A stretch of DNA of 64,000 nucleotides from assembly GCA_001917125.1 (NCBI GenBank), contig MNTU01000037.1, positions 1-64,000 on the forward strand. Direction: 5' to 3'. The DNA comes from Azospirillum sp. 47_25. GTDB taxonomy: Bacteria > Pseudomonadota > Alphaproteobacteria > RF32 > CAG-239. Positions 1 through 9,797 of this stretch are shown in pieces. The position numbers and the translations under genes were made by a program. Positions within the stretch are counted from its first letter, which is position 1, and every line of letters starts with the position of its first letter. The notes beneath the pieces were generated by a model that was given only the letters and a program-made list of their open reading frames with translations, ran no database searches and was not told the origin of the DNA.

Positions 1-98
<98 letters not shown>

Positions 99-165
99 TT
101 AGATTTACTCCAAAATGAAAATTAATTATTATCAATATACATAAATCAGATAATGAGGATAATAA

Positions 166-236
166 GAGTGAAACACGGAACGGAAAACCGGAGCGTACAT
201 AGACGTACGTGAGGATTTGAGTACCGGATTTCGCTC
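166..236. repeat. 71-bp nested palindromic element between fusA and tuf
   Basis: The element has outer inverted ends GAGTGAAA (166-173) and TTTCGCTC (229-236), which pair over 8 bp with one G-T. Inside are a CCGG/CCGG pair and a central hairpin GCGTAC-atagac-GTACGT. It starts about 20 bases downstream of the fusA stop codon in the direction of transcription. No T-run follows, so it is not an ordinary intrinsic terminator. Its placement and nested architecture match the two elements at 50527-50580 and 51391-51444, although the sequence differs. Confidence 0.55.
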
Positions 237-256
237 TTAGAATCCCATTAGATGAT

Positions 257-2332
257 TTATGCGTTTTTTGCTTTAATGGTTTCGGCAATCTCCCGCGGTA
301 CTTCAGCATAATGATCAAAGACCATCGTGAACTGAGCACGGCCTTGAGAAAGTGAACGCAAGGTGTTGACATAACCGAACATGTTGGCCAGAGGAACGCT
401 GGCATCAACCACACGGGCATTGCCGCGCTGATCCATACCGCTGACCAAGCCGCGGCGGGAGTTCAGGTCACCGATGATGTCACCCATATATTCTTCCGGC
501 GTAACGACTTCAACTTTCATGATCGGCTCCAGCAGTCTTGCATTTGCCTGACGCATACCTTCACGGAACGCGGCACGGGCTGCAATTTCGAAGCACATAA
601 CATTCGAGTCGACTTCGTGATAAGCACCGTCATACAGAGTGGCTTTAACACCGGTTACCGGATATCCGGCCAAAACACCGGCATCCATCGCCGAACGCAA
701 ACCTTTTTCAACACCCGGAATATATTCCTTCGGAACGTTACCGCCGACAACGGTGTTGTTAAATTCAAAACCGGTATAACCTTCCATCGGTTCAAATTTA
801 ATTTTAACCTTAGCAAACTGACCGGCACCACCGGACTGTTTCTTGTGAGTATATTCAATATCACAAGGTTTGGTGATGGTTTCGCGGTAAGCAACCTGAG
901 GATCGCCGACATTAGCGTCAACTTTGAATTCGCGACGCAGACGGTCAACAATGATTTCCAGGTGCAATTCGCCCATACCGCTGATGATGGTCTGGCCGCT
1001 GTCAGGGTCGGAAGAAACGCGGAAAGACGGGTCTTCCATTGCCAGACGGGACAAAGCCATACCCATTTTTTCAACGTCGGCTTTAGTCTTCGGTTCAACT
1101 GCCAGCTGAATAACCGGATCCGGAAATTCCATATTTTCCAAGACAATCGGATTTGACGGATCGCACAGGGTATCACCGGTCATTGTATCTTTCAAACCGG
1201 CCAAGGCAACGATATCGCCGGCATGAGCTTCTTTCAGGTCTTCACGTTTGTTGGCGTGCATCAACAGCATGCGGCCGACGCGTTCTTTTTTATCTTTAAC
1301 CGAGTTATAGATATAAGAACCGGCGGTCATCGTACCCGAATAAATACGGGTAAATGTCAATGAACCGACAAACGGGTCATTCATAATTTTGAATGCCAAA
1401 GCAGACAGCGGAGCGTTGTCATCAGGATGACGTTCGATAACTTCGTCAGTTCCCGGTTTAACACCGTCAATAGCCGGAATATCCAGCGGAGACGGCAGAT
1501 AGTCGATAACCGCATCCAGCAAAGGCTGAACACCTTTGTTTTTGAAAGCGGTACCGCACAGAACCGGAACAAAAGCCTGAGAAATCGTACCTTTGCGGAT
1601 ACATTTCTTCAGAGTTTCGACAGAGATTTCCTTGCCTTCAAAGAAATCTTCCATTGCTTTTTCATCCTGTTCAACCGCAGCTTCAACCAACTGATTGTGA
1701 TATTCTTCAGCCTTGTCTTTCAACTCGGCCGGAATTTCTTCGATATTAATCGGAGAATCGGCGGTATCGCCGGTATAAACGATTGCTTTCATCTGCAGCA
1801 AATCGATAATACCTTTGAATTCGGCTTCGGCACCGATCGGCAGCTGCAAAGCCAGCGGGGTGGCACCGAGACGGTCTTTAATCATATCCAGGCAACGATA
1901 GAAGTTTGCGCCGATACGATCCATCTTGTTGCAGAAACAAATACGGGGAACGCCGTATTTGTCAGCCTGACGCCAAACGGTTTCGGATTGCGGTTCAACA
2001 CCGGCAACGGAGTCGAATACGGTAATCGCACCGTCGAGCACGCGCAGGGAACGTTCAACTTCAACCGTGAAGTCAACGTGGCCCGGCGTATCAATGATGT
2101 TGACGCGGTGTCCTTTCCAGAAACAGGTAGTTGCCGCGGAAGTAATGGTAATACCGCGTTCCTGTTCCTGTTCCATCCAGTCCATGGTGGCAGCACCGTC
2201 ATGGGTTTCGCCAATTTTGTGGTTTACACCGGTATAATACAGAATACGTTCAGTGGTCGTTGTCTTACCGGCATCGATGTGAGCCATGATACCGATGTTT
2301 CTATACATTTCCAGTTTATGTGTACGAGCCAT
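257..2332 (-). CDS. fusA: Elongation factor G
   Basis: EF-G is the GTPase that drives tRNA-mRNA translocation. The 691-residue length is typical. The G1 motif AHIDAGKT is at residues 17-24, G3 DTPGH at 81-85 and G4 NKMD at 135-138. Domains II to V follow, including the domain IV segment around [13 protein letters not shown]. It is the third gene of the str operon, 18 bases after the rpsG stop codon. It looks intact, with no sign of the fusA2 paralog type. Confidence 0.98.
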   Translation of the reverse strand: MARTHKLEMYRNIGIMAHIDAGKTTTTERILYYTGVNHKIGETHDGAATMDWMEQEQERGITITSAATTCFWKGHRVNIIDTPGHVDFTVEVERSLRVLDGAITVFDSVAGVEPQSETVWRQADKYGVPRICFCNKMDRIGANFYRCLDMIKDRLGATPLALQLPIGAEAEFKGIIDLLQMKAIVYTGDTADSPINIEEIPAELKDKAEEYHNQLVEAAVEQDEKAMEDFFEGKEISVETLKKCIRKGTISQAFVPVLCGTAFKNKGVQPLLDAVIDYLPSPLDIPAIDGVKPGTDEVIERHPDDNAPLSALAFKIMNDPFVGSLTFTRIYSGTMTAGSYIYNSVKDKKERVGRMLLMHANKREDLKEAHAGDIVALAGLKDTMTGDTLCDPSNPIVLENMEFPDPVIQLAVEPKTKADVEKMGMALSRLAMEDPSFRVSSDPDSGQTIISGMGELHLEIIVDRLRREFKVDANVGDPQVAYRETITKPCDIEYTHKKQSGGAGQFAKVKIKFEPMEGYTGFEFNNTVVGGNVPKEYIPGVEKGLRSAMDAGVLAGYPVTGVKATLYDGAYHEVDSNVMCFEIAARAAFREGMRQANARLLEPIMKVEVVTPEEYMGDIIGDLNSRRGLVSGMDQRGNARVVDASVPLANMFGYVNTLRSLSQGRAQFTMVFDHYAEVPREIAETIKAKNA

Positions 2333-2350
2333 TGTCTTATTCCTATGTGA

Positions 2351-2821
2351 TTAGAATTTGTAGTGAGAGAAAGCCTTGTTGGCTTCAGCCATTTTATGGG
2401 TATCCTCACGTTTTTTGACGGCAGAACCTTTATTGGCAAAAGCGTCTAACAATTCGTTAGCCAGTCTTTCTGTCATGGTTGTTTCCGAACGTTTCTGAGC
2501 GGCGGCAATAATCCAGCGGATAGCCAGCGCCTGACGACGGTCGGCACGAACTTCACAAGGAACCTGATAGGTGGCACCGCCGACGCGGCGGGACTTAACT
2601 TCAACAACAGGTTTTACATTATCAATAGCTTCATTAAAAACGCTCAAAGCATCTTGCTTGGTTTTGGCGGCCAGAATGTCGAAAGCGGAATAAACGATTT
2701 TTTCCGCAACGGCTTTCTTACCGTCTTCCATAACGTTATTAATAAATTTTGCGACTACCTTATCATTATATTTTGCATCAGGCAGCACGATTCTTTTTAC
2801 AGCACTATGACGACGTGACAT
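2351..2821 (-). CDS. rpsG: 30S ribosomal protein S7
   Basis: S7 nucleates assembly of the 30S head by binding the 3' major domain of 16S rRNA. The 156-residue length is standard. The N-terminus [20 protein letters not shown] and the following [12 protein letters not shown] are conserved S7 sequence. It lies 12 bases downstream of rpsL and 18 bases upstream of fusA, so the three genes are co-transcribed. In other proteobacteria S7 represses str-operon translation; no specific binding site was identified here. Confidence 0.98.
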   Translation of the reverse strand: MSRRHSAVKRIVLPDAKYNDKVVAKFINNVMEDGKKAVAEKIVYSAFDILAAKTKQDALSVFNEAIDNVKPVVEVKSRRVGGATYQVPCEVRADRRQALAIRWIIAAAQKRSETTMTERLANELLDAFANKGSAVKKREDTHKMAEANKAFSHYKF

Positions 2822-2833
2822 TATCTATATCTC

Positions 2834-3205
2834 CTATTTAGGTCTCTTAGCGCCGTACAGAGAACGACGTTTGCGACGTTTAGAAACACCCTGGGTATCC
2901 AAGGTACCGCGAATAATATGATAACGAACACCAGGCAAGTCTTTTACACGGCCTCCTCTAATCAGCACCACTGAGTGTTCTTGCAGGTTGTGACCTTCAC
3001 CAGGGATATAGCTGATTACTTCAAAGCCGTTTGTCAAGCGTACACGTGCCACTTTACGCAAAGCGGAGTTCGGTTTTTTCGGGGTCGTTGTATAAACCCT
3101 GGTACAAACACCGCGTTTCTGAGGGCAAGCTTTCAAAGCCGGAACTTTGTTTCTTTTCACTTTTGGTGTTCGTGATTTACGAATTAACTGATTAATTGTA
3201 GGCAT
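2834..3205 (-). CDS. rpsL: 30S ribosomal protein S12
   Basis: S12 is a decoding-centre protein of the small subunit. I start it at the ATG at 3205-3203 ([15 protein letters not shown]). This gives the standard 123 residues and has an AAGGAA ribosome-binding site just upstream. An 18-codon upstream extension of the open frame is not S12-like and was excluded. The streptomycin-contact motif [18 protein letters not shown] and the downstream KDLPGVRYH look wild type. It is the first gene of the str operon. Confidence 0.98.
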   Translation of the reverse strand: MPTINQLIRKSRTPKVKRNKVPALKACPQKRGVCTRVYTTTPKKPNSALRKVARVRLTNGFEVISYIPGEGHNLQEHSVVLIRGGRVKDLPGVRYHIIRGTLDTQGVSKRRKRRSLYGAKRPK

Positions 3206-3268
3206 CACTAATTTCCTTAAAATTAAATTACATTTGTTAACATAAAAGACCCGATTCACAAAACATCT

Positions 3269-3284
3269 CTGTTTTGCAAAACAG
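3269..3284 (-). promoter_or_regulatory. Leader hairpin of the rpsL operon
   Basis: CTGTTTTGCAAAACAG is a perfect 16-base palindrome about 64 bases upstream of the rpsL start. In mRNA sense it is followed by AGATGTTTT. Comparable hairpins followed by GTTTT precede secE, rplK and rplJ. A role in attenuation, processing or autoregulation is inference. Confidence 0.45.
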
Positions 3285-3378
3285 GGCTAAAACTACAGCA
3301 TAACTAAGACTTGGTCTGGGTTTGCGTCATTTTAATTTTGCTCTTCTCCTTTTATAAAAAAGTCAAAAGATTGAGCGC

Positions 3379-3407
3379 ATACTAGATGAAGCCGCTCTAA
3401 TAGTCAA
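3379..3407 (-). promoter_or_regulatory. Sigma-70-type promoter of rpsL-rpsG-fusA-tuf
   Basis: On the minus strand TTGACT (3407-3402), a 17-base spacer and TAGTAT (3384-3379) form a good housekeeping promoter, about 170 bases before the rpsL start codon. Confidence 0.6.
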
Positions 3408-3581
3408 CAGCTTTTTACAAAAAAACGGCTTTTTTGAGTCTAAAAAAAATTTACCTTCCTTTAACCTTTGCCGCAAGCGAGTCTCTGCAAGCCTTTGCGA
3501 GACTCTTTCCCCGGATTTTTGCCGGCCTGTCGCCGAATGGCCGGACCGGCACATTTTGAGTCCAATTGAGTCTATTCAGAT

Positions 3582-3605
3582 AAAAAAAGGCCGCCGAAGC
3601 AGCCT
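3582..3605 (-). terminator. Intrinsic terminator after the orphan membrane-protein gene
   Basis: Minus-strand stem AGGCTGC, loop TTCG, GCGGCCT (with G-U pairs), followed by a run of T. It ends transcription of the 3626-4084 gene before the str promoter. Confidence 0.7.
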
Positions 3606-3625
3606 CTGAAACAAATCGCCGGAAA

Positions 3626-4084
3626 TCAGTCTCCGCGAGCATCAACAACAATCACATCTCGCCTTGATTTTTCTTCCGCCCGACAAATAAGATACATCAC
3701 GGCAAAAACGCCGCAAAATACTCCCATAAACACATTTGTTACTTTTCGATTGATTCGGACTCTTTCATCAATCAAAACCTGTTCGTGAATTTCCCCCTTA
3801 TAAAAAAGGACTTCATCATCGCCGACAAATTCTATGGCCGTAACCATATCGCCAATCTTGGGTTCTGCATCATCATTCTGATAATGCCGCACCGCCGCAA
3901 CAGATTTGCCGATTTCAGCCCCGGACTGGTAAACCATTTCCCAAACCTCGTCCAAACGTCCTTGATAACAGCCCCTGACCATGACGCCTTCGGAAAGATA
4001 AAAAAACAAGACGAACCAGACACAAACGTTCATTCCGAGCATAAACAGGCAGAAGTGACTTTTCTCCATTTCTCTTCGTTTCAT
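3626..4084 (-). CDS. Uncharacterised membrane protein with two transmembrane segments
   Basis: I do not recognise a family. The 152-residue product has a hydrophobic segment near residues 12-30 (CLFMLGMNVCVWFVLFFYL), a soluble middle of about 85 residues and a second hydrophobic segment near 117-134 (VFMGVFCGVFAVMYLIC). The tail is basic, then acidic. This predicts an inner-membrane protein with the middle region exposed on one side. The start is uncertain: neither the ATG at 4084 nor the one at 4069 has a strong Shine-Dalgarno sequence. It is a single gene with its own terminator, lying between the str operon and the divergent kdsD. Confidence 0.6.
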   Translation of the reverse strand: MKRREMEKSHFCLFMLGMNVCVWFVLFFYLSEGVMVRGCYQGRLDEVWEMVYQSGAEIGKSVAAVRHYQNDDAEPKIGDMVTAIEFVGDDEVLFYKGEIHEQVLIDERVRINRKVTNVFMGVFCGVFAVMYLICRAEEKSRRDVIVVDARGD

Positions 4085-4272
4085 AATTCACAATTATTAA
4101 ATTAAACAATAATAAAAAATTCGCCGCATCTTACAAATTCAACCTCTTTCTGTCAATCGTCTTCCTTCGGCAAAAATCGTGCCAATCAGGTATAACCGCT
4201 AAAAAAAACTTGCCTTTTGCGGCATAAAATAATACGTTCTAAACATCTTGAATGTTTTTTAAAGGATTGACT

Positions 4273-5238
4273 ATGACCGCCGAAGAAAATACAGACCTGC
4301 AGTCCGCCCGCCGGACCATGGATAAAGAAATTGAAGCCCTCCGCATGATGGAAGACGAATTAAACGGAAACCTCAGCAAAGCCTTAGATCTGATGCAAAG
4401 CACCAAAGGCCGGGTTATCGTAACCGGCATGGGAAAATCCGGACATATCGGCTCCAAAATTGCCGCAACGCTGGCCTCTACCGGAACACCGTCATTCTTC
4501 GTTCACCCCGGTGAAGCCAGTCACGGCGACCTTGGCATGATTACCAATGACGATATCGTTGTCGCCATCTCAAATTCCGGCGAAACCAAAGAACTTTCCG
4601 ACATCATCATTTACTGCAAACGTTACGGCATTCCCCTGATTGCCATCACCAAAAATGCCGACAGTGCTCTGGGGCGCGCCGGTGATATCTTGCTGCAACT
4701 TCCGAATGACGGCGAAGCCTGTCCGTTGGGCTTGGCACCGACCTCCTCCACCACGGCAACTCTGGTGCTGGGAGACATTCTTGCCGTCTGCCTGCTGGAA
4801 CGCAAAGGCTTCTCCAAAACCGATTTTCGCCAGCGTCATCCGGGCGGAAAACTGGGCTCTTTCCTGCAAAAAGTCTCTGACCTGATGCACAAAGGCAATG
4901 AAATTCCGCTGGTTAACGAAAACGCTTCCATGCAGGAAGCTTTGCTGATGATGACCTCCAAAATGCTCGGCTGCGTCGGCATTATTGACAAGCAGGGAAA
5001 TCTGGAAGGCATCATCACCGACGGTGACCTGCGCCGCTGCCTGTCTCCCGATATGCTCACCAAAACCGCCGGCGAACTGATGACCCGCAGCCCCAAGACC
5101 ATTCGTCCGGATATTCTGGCCGCTGAAGCGGTAAACCTCATGAACGGCAAAGGCATAACCCAGCTTTTTGTCACCGAAGACGATAAGCCGGTCGGTATCA
5201 TTCACCTGCATGACTGCCTGCGCGCCGGAGTTGCCTGA
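4273..5238 (+). CDS. kdsD: Arabinose-5-phosphate isomerase (KpsF/GutQ family)
   Basis: This enzyme converts ribulose-5-phosphate to arabinose-5-phosphate, the first step to Kdo for LPS. The start is the ATG at 4273 with AAAGGA upstream, giving 321 residues. The N-terminal SIS domain contains VTGMGKSGHIGSKIAATLAS and HPGEASHGDLGMI. Two C-terminal CBS motifs follow (ASMQEALLMMTSKMLGCVGI and the segment ending TQLFVTEDDKPVGIIHLHD). It is joined to lptC-lptA-lptB with almost no gap, so Kdo supply and LPS export are co-expressed. The kdsC phosphatase often found next in this cluster is absent here. Confidence 0.93.
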   Translation: MTAEENTDLQSARRTMDKEIEALRMMEDELNGNLSKALDLMQSTKGRVIVTGMGKSGHIGSKIAATLASTGTPSFFVHPGEASHGDLGMITNDDIVVAISNSGETKELSDIIIYCKRYGIPLIAITKNADSALGRAGDILLQLPNDGEACPLGLAPTSSTTATLVLGDILAVCLLERKGFSKTDFRQRHPGGKLGSFLQKVSDLMHKGNEIPLVNENASMQEALLMMTSKMLGCVGIIDKQGNLEGIITDGDLRRCLSPDMLTKTAGELMTRSPKTIRPDILAAEAVNLMNGKGITQLFVTEDDKPVGIIHLHDCLRAGVA

Positions 5239-5239
5239 T

Positions 5240-5911
5240 TTGTTCGATTCGCACAAAATAGACGCCTATTTTAACGGCGAAAAAGACCTTCGCCCCGCAA
5301 CCGAAACCATGTTGACGCGGCGGGCGAAGATAATGCGCTGGATTAAACTGGCGCTGCCGAGCTTAGCGGCGCTGTTAATCGGGCTCCTGATTGTCCTTCC
5401 GGGACTGCAGACGGACGACGACCGCTTTGAGCTTGACGTCACCCGTCCCAAAAAAGGCGAGCTGGAAAAACTGCATATGGAAAACACCGTCTTTTACATT
5501 ACCGACGCCGACAACCAGGTCAATAACTTCAATGCCGATAAAATTGACGAAACCGAACCCGGTTCAAAATTGATCAAACTCATCAACCCGCAGGGCATCA
5601 TCCCCGGCGACGGACAGGACTGGGTTAATATTGAGGCCCCTGTCGGCTATTTTAACCAAAACACCAATATCCTCCAGCTTCTGGAAGACGTCGAGCTCTT
5701 TCACAGTTCGGGAATGACCGGCAACAGCACCGAAATGTTTTTTGACTTTAACCAGTCCAAAGCCTACGGCGTCAAACCGGTCACCGTTGACAGCGAAAAC
5801 GGCCATATTGAAGCCGAAGGATTCGAATATTACAATAAGAAAAATTTAATTATTTTTACCGGGAAAACCCATATTACCATTCCCGAAGAAAAATTAAAAG
5901 GTAACGAATAA
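5240..5911 (+). CDS. lptC: LPS export protein LptC
   Basis: LptC is the bitopic inner-membrane protein that passes LPS from LptBFG to LptA. I place the start at the TTG at 5240, two bases after the kdsD stop, with GGAG at 5227-5230; this gives 223 residues. Upstream codons in this frame lie inside kdsD and are not LptC-like. A single transmembrane anchor near residues 34-54 (LALPSLAALLIGLLIVLPGL) is followed by a periplasmic OstA-like beta domain. The stop overlaps the lptA start by one base, indicating translational coupling. Confidence 0.85.
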   Translation: MFDSHKIDAYFNGEKDLRPATETMLTRRAKIMRWIKLALPSLAALLIGLLIVLPGLQTDDDRFELDVTRPKKGELEKLHMENTVFYITDADNQVNNFNADKIDETEPGSKLIKLINPQGIIPGDGQDWVNIEAPVGYFNQNTNILQLLEDVELFHSSGMTGNSTEMFFDFNQSKAYGVKPVTVDSENGHIEAEGFEYYNKKNLIIFTGKTHITIPEEKLKGNE

Positions 5912-6819
5912 TGCAGAAACTTTTTATTATTCCGGCTCTGGCCTTGCTGATTGCAGCCCCTGCCGCCGCCGAAGAAGTCCACCTGACTGCCGATGAAAGA
6001 GTCGAATGGCATCAGAACGAACAGAAAATGGTTGCCGTCGGTAATGCCGTTGCCACCAAACAGGACATGAACATTCGAGCCGACCGGATGACCGCCTTTT
6101 ACGAAACCAGCAAAAAAGGCGGCGAAAAAGCCCGTTCCAACATCCGCGACGTTCATGCCGTCGGCGGCGTTGTTATGACCTCGCCCAACGCTAAAGCTTA
6201 CGGCGACACAATGGATTACGACCTGATTAAAGACGAAATGATTCTTCGCGGCAAACCGGTGTCAAAAATCGTTACGAATGACAACAAAACCATTACCGCC
6301 ACCGAAAGCATAACTTATTATCCTTCACAGGATAAAGCCGTTGCGCTGGGTGACGTTGTCGCCAAAGATCCCGAAAATACCATCTACGGCAACAAAATGA
6401 TCAGCTTTTTTACCAAAAACGCCCAGAACCAGACAGAACTGGATAAAGTTGAAATTTACTCCGACACCAATCAGGTTAAAATCGTCAACGACCAGGCCAC
6501 GGTCACCGGCGAATGGGGTGTTTATCTGCCCAAAATTAACAAAGTCCGTCTTTATAAACACGTTGTCATTAATCAGGAAGGCAATATCTTAAACGGAGAT
6601 TATGCCGAAACGGATTTAAAAACCGGCATCAGCCGCGTTTTGTCCGACAAAAAATCCGGCAAACGGGTTTCCGGCGTCTTTATTGAAAAAGACAAAGAAG
6701 CCGAAAAAAATAATGCACCGCAGAAAAAACAGCCGACAGCCGATAAAGCGGAAAACAAAACGAATGCCGACAAAGCCGGAGACAAGTCCCCCGACTGGTC
6801 CCTCAAAGAAAAAGAATAA
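5911..6819 (+). CDS. lptA: LPS transport periplasmic protein LptA
   Basis: LptA forms the periplasmic bridge carrying LPS to the outer membrane. A signal peptide covers residues 1-20 (MQKLFIIPALALLIAAPAAA), with cleavage likely before EEVHL. The OstA/LptA N-terminal-type beta-jellyroll follows (LTADERVEWHQNEQKMVAVG and NIRADRMTAFYE). At 302 residues it is longer than the E. coli protein (about 185). The last 45 or so residues form a Lys/Glu/Ala/Asn-rich tail of low complexity, probably disordered. It lies between lptC and lptB. Confidence 0.92.
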   Translation: MQKLFIIPALALLIAAPAAAEEVHLTADERVEWHQNEQKMVAVGNAVATKQDMNIRADRMTAFYETSKKGGEKARSNIRDVHAVGGVVMTSPNAKAYGDTMDYDLIKDEMILRGKPVSKIVTNDNKTITATESITYYPSQDKAVALGDVVAKDPENTIYGNKMISFFTKNAQNQTELDKVEIYSDTNQVKIVNDQATVTGEWGVYLPKINKVRLYKHVVINQEGNILNGDYAETDLKTGISRVLSDKKSGKRVSGVFIEKDKEAEKNNAPQKKQPTADKAENKTNADKAGDKSPDWSLKEKE

Positions 6820-6828
6820 GAGGATAAC

Positions 6829-7575
6829 ATGAACAAATTTGACACCATTCCCGCCTCCACGCTTGAAGTCTTTAACATCGGTAAAAAATATAAAAACCGT
6901 CCGGTTCTGCGCAATGTTTCGCTGAATGTCAAACGCGGCGAAGCCGTCGGTTTACTGGGGCCGAACGGCGCCGGCAAAACCACCTGTTTCTATTGCGTTA
7001 CCGGGCTGATTACTCCGGACTACGGTGATGTCCACATTGACGGACATGACATTACCAATCTGCCGATGTACCGCCGTGCCCGCATGGGAATTGGCTACCT
7101 GCCGCAGGAAGCTTCTATCTTCCGCGCACTGACCGTCGAAGAAAACATTAAGGCGATCCTTGAAATTGTTATTGATGACGAAAGCCAGCGTGAAAACATG
7201 CTGGAAGAACTGCTGTCCGAATTCTCGATAGCCCACCTGCGCAAATCTCCCGCGATTGCTCTTTCCGGCGGTGAGCGCCGTCGTCTGGAAATAGCCCGTG
7301 CCCTTGCCAGCCAGCCGAATTTCATCCTGCTCGACGAACCGCTTGCCGGTATTGACCCGATTGCCGTCGGCGAAATCCGCAATCTGGTGTCCCAGCTCAA
7401 ACACCGCGGCCTCGGCGTGCTGATTACCGACCACAACGTTCGCGAAACCTTGGATATTACCGATCGAGCCTATATCTTACACGGCGGAACCGTTTTAATG
7501 GAAGGCAATCCCGATGAAATCGTCAATAACAAGGAAGTTCGTAAAGTCTATCTGGGTGACAACTTCTCAATGTAA
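6829..7575 (+). CDS. lptB: LPS export ABC transporter ATP-binding protein LptB
   Basis: LptB is the cytoplasmic ATPase that powers LPS extraction by LptBFG. Its 248 residues include Walker A GPNGAGKT (44-51), the signature LSGGERRRLEIARAL, Walker B FILLDEPLAG and the H-loop ITDHNV. The motif GIGYLPQEASIFRALTVEEN is characteristic of LptB. It follows lptA by 9 bases and is followed by rpoN, the standard proteobacterial order. LptF and LptG are not in the window. Confidence 0.97.
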   Translation: MNKFDTIPASTLEVFNIGKKYKNRPVLRNVSLNVKRGEAVGLLGPNGAGKTTCFYCVTGLITPDYGDVHIDGHDITNLPMYRRARMGIGYLPQEASIFRALTVEENIKAILEIVIDDESQRENMLEELLSEFSIAHLRKSPAIALSGGERRRLEIARALASQPNFILLDEPLAGIDPIAVGEIRNLVSQLKHRGLGVLITDHNVRETLDITDRAYILHGGTVLMEGNPDEIVNNKEVRKVYLGDNFSM

Positions 7576-7595
7576 ACTTTGAGAAAGATGCGCTG

Positions 7596-9086
7596 ATGGC
7601 TCTGACGCCCAAAATAGAAATCAAGCAATCGCAGTCATTACTGATGACTCCGCAGCTGCGGCAGGCCATTAATCTGTTGCAAATGTCCAATTTGGAATTG
7701 GGCGAACTGGTCTCCAAAGAACTGGAAACCAATCCTTTTCTTGAAAGAGAAGACGAGCGCCTCAACGACAGCCAGCCGCATGAACAAACCATAGACGACT
7801 ACGATGCGCCACAGGAAACACCGAACCCGCAAGATGAAACGCCCGATATTGACTATGACAACAGCTTCGACGATGATTTCGGCAGCGACCGTGAAGGATA
7901 CGAAGTCGGACAGGACGCTGACTGGCGGGATTATCTGCCTCCGGGCAAAACGGGAACTGATGATGACTTTAACTATTTTGAACAGCGTCTCCCGGCGGAA
8001 AAATCCCTCTACCGCTATCTTGACGAACAGATTCTGCTCACCTTTGCCACAGCCCGGGAAAGGATTATTGCGGCCCGCCTGACCGAATTTCTTGACGCGG
8101 CCGGATATTTTCGCGGCGACTGCACCGCCATAGCCAAACAGCTGCAAATTAAAGAAAGCGAAGTAAAAAAGATTCTGTCCCGGCTCCAAACTTTTGAACC
8201 TTCCGGCATTTTTGCCGTCTCTCTCGCCGAATGTCTGGCCATTCAGCTCAAAGACCGCGGCCGTTTCGACCCCTATATGGAATTTCTGCTCGACCACCTT
8301 GACCTGGTTGCCGAACGCAAATTCAAAGAGTTGAAGAAACTCGGCAATCTGACTGACGAAGATTTAAGCTCCATGCTGGCAGACATCAGAGCGCTGAACC
8401 CCAAACCGGCAGCAGGTTTTGCCAATGACCTGACCGGCTATGTTATTCCCGATGTCTTTGTCAAAACCAACAAATACAGTGAATATTTAATCGAACTTAA
8501 TGCCCGCTCTCTGCCCAGAGTTCTGATTAACCGCGAATACTACAGCGAAATAAAGAACCTCAGTTCACAAAACAAAGAAGCCAAACGTTATTTGAAAGAC
8601 CGTCTCAGCTCGGCCGGTTTTTTGGTCAGGGCACTTCACCAGCGAGCCGCGACAATTCTGCGCGTTGCCGAAGAAATCGTCAGACATCAGCGCGACTTTT
8701 TCGAAAAAGGAATTGAATTTATCAAACCGCTGCTGCTGCGCGACGTTGCCGACGCCCTTGAAATGCACGAAAGCACCGTCAGCCGCGTTACCAGCGGCAA
8801 ATATATGCACACCCCGCGCGGTATTTTTGAATTGAAATACTTTTTCTCGTCTGCCGCCGGAACTTACACCGGCGACGAGAACACCTCGGTTACCGCCATC
8901 AAACACCGCATCAAACAACTGACCGACGAAGAAAAACCCGACAACATTCTCTCCGACGATATGATTGTCGAATGTCTGGCCCGGCAGGGCATAAAAATCG
9001 CCCGCCGCACGGTAGCAAAATACCGCGAAGGAATGGGCATTCCCACTTCCGGACAAAGGAAACGCCTTAAACGCTCGGCCTTTTAA
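7596..9086 (+). CDS. rpoN: RNA polymerase sigma-54 factor
   Basis: Sigma-54 recognises -24/-12 promoters and needs enhancer-binding ATPases. The 496-residue protein has the Gln/Leu-rich region I (KIEIKQSQSLLMTPQLRQAI), an acidic region II (about 50-115), a core-binding domain, a helix-turn-helix and the RpoN box ARRTVAKYRE at 469-478. It is 20 bases downstream of lptB. No sigma-54 activator is encoded in the window, so its regulon cannot be inferred from here. Confidence 0.97.
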   Translation: MALTPKIEIKQSQSLLMTPQLRQAINLLQMSNLELGELVSKELETNPFLEREDERLNDSQPHEQTIDDYDAPQETPNPQDETPDIDYDNSFDDDFGSDREGYEVGQDADWRDYLPPGKTGTDDDFNYFEQRLPAEKSLYRYLDEQILLTFATARERIIAARLTEFLDAAGYFRGDCTAIAKQLQIKESEVKKILSRLQTFEPSGIFAVSLAECLAIQLKDRGRFDPYMEFLLDHLDLVAERKFKELKKLGNLTDEDLSSMLADIRALNPKPAAGFANDLTGYVIPDVFVKTNKYSEYLIELNARSLPRVLINREYYSEIKNLSSQNKEAKRYLKDRLSSAGFLVRALHQRAATILRVAEEIVRHQRDFFEKGIEFIKPLLLRDVADALEMHESTVSRVTSGKYMHTPRGIFELKYFFSSAAGTYTGDENTSVTAIKHRIKQLTDEEKPDNILSDDMIVECLARQGIKIARRTVAKYREGMGIPTSGQRKRLKRSAF

Positions 9087-9130
9087 CACTATCCACAAGC
9101 CGCTTGCTTTTGATTGAATCATATTATATA

Positions 9131-9159
9131 TTGACTTTTAGAGAAATTTAGAGTTATCT
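9131..9159 (+). promoter_or_regulatory. Promoter upstream of hpf
   Basis: TTGACT (9131-9136), 17 bases, TTATCT (9154-9159). It would let hpf-ptsN be expressed apart from lptB-rpoN. No convincing -24/-12 sigma-54 site was seen in the same gap. Confidence 0.45.
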
Positions 9160-9202
9160 CTCTTTTGACAAGTTTTAATAATATATTTTGCAAGGAAAAA
9201 TT

Positions 9203-9769
9203 ATGAAAATTACATTGACAGGCAAACAGGTTGACATCGGAGACAGACTTCGTAACCATGTTGAAGAGAATGTATTAAATTCGGTTAACAAGTATTTCCC
9301 GGCACCGATCAGCTGCACCGTCGCTTTCTCCAAAGACGGTGACGACTTCTGCGCGGAAGTTACCGTTCACCCGGCTAAAAACATTGTCTTAAAAGGTACG
9401 GGAACCGCTGGTGATCCTTATTCTGCCTTTGACAATGCCAATGCTCACATCGCCACCCGCCTGCGCCGCCACAAAAACAAACTGAGCGACCACAAAGGCA
9501 AAACCGGCCTCGCCGAGATGGCTAATGAAGCTGTTTTCCCGCTGCATGAAACCGAAGACGAAATGGACATTGACGTCAACGCTCCGTTGACCATTGCCGA
9601 AACCGAAGCCAACATTCCGGTTTGCACCGTCAGTGAAGCTGTTATGTATATGGATCTGGTCAATGAAGCCGCCATCATGTTCCGCAACAGCGCCAACAAC
9701 CACATCAGTATGGTTTATCGCCGCAAAGACGGTAACATCGGCTGGGTCGAACCCAAAGCCGACAACTAG
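9203..9769 (+). CDS. hpf: Ribosome hibernation promoting factor, long form
   Basis: HPF binds the decoding region of idle 30S subunits and dimerises ribosomes in stationary phase. The start is the ATG at 9203 (MKITLTGKQVD), preceded by AAGGAAAA. The 188 residues are the long form: an N-terminal S30AE domain of about 100 residues, a linker, and a C-terminal dimerisation domain (about 130-185, ending near YRRKDGNIGWVEPK). It lies between rpoN and ptsN as in most proteobacteria. Confidence 0.93.
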   Translation: MKITLTGKQVDIGDRLRNHVEENVLNSVNKYFPAPISCTVAFSKDGDDFCAEVTVHPAKNIVLKGTGTAGDPYSAFDNANAHIATRLRRHKNKLSDHKGKTGLAEMANEAVFPLHETEDEMDIDVNAPLTIAETEANIPVCTVSEAVMYMDLVNEAAIMFRNSANNHISMVYRRKDGNIGWVEPKADN

Positions 9770-9797
9770 TTCTAAATATTAAAAGGCATAAAAGAAA

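Larger units (their letters stand above)
3206..3625. other. 420-bp intergenic leader of the str operon
   Basis: No gene is visible here. The segment holds, in minus-strand order, the terminator of the orphan membrane-protein gene (3582-3605), a sigma-70-type promoter (3379-3407) and a perfect 16-base palindrome (3269-3284) in the mRNA leader of rpsL. The predicted leader is about 170 bases. I saw no boxA-type antitermination sequence. Confidence 0.6.

Noticed and set aside
1427-2350. Plus-strand open frame of 307 codons across fusA
   Set aside because: It lies wholly opposite the clear EF-G gene. Its composition (rich in Phe, Asn, Arg, Val, Gln) is typical of an antisense shadow.
9160-9202. 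Sigma-54 promoter for hpf
   Set aside because: A TTGC is present near 9190 but there is no GG at the proper distance upstream.
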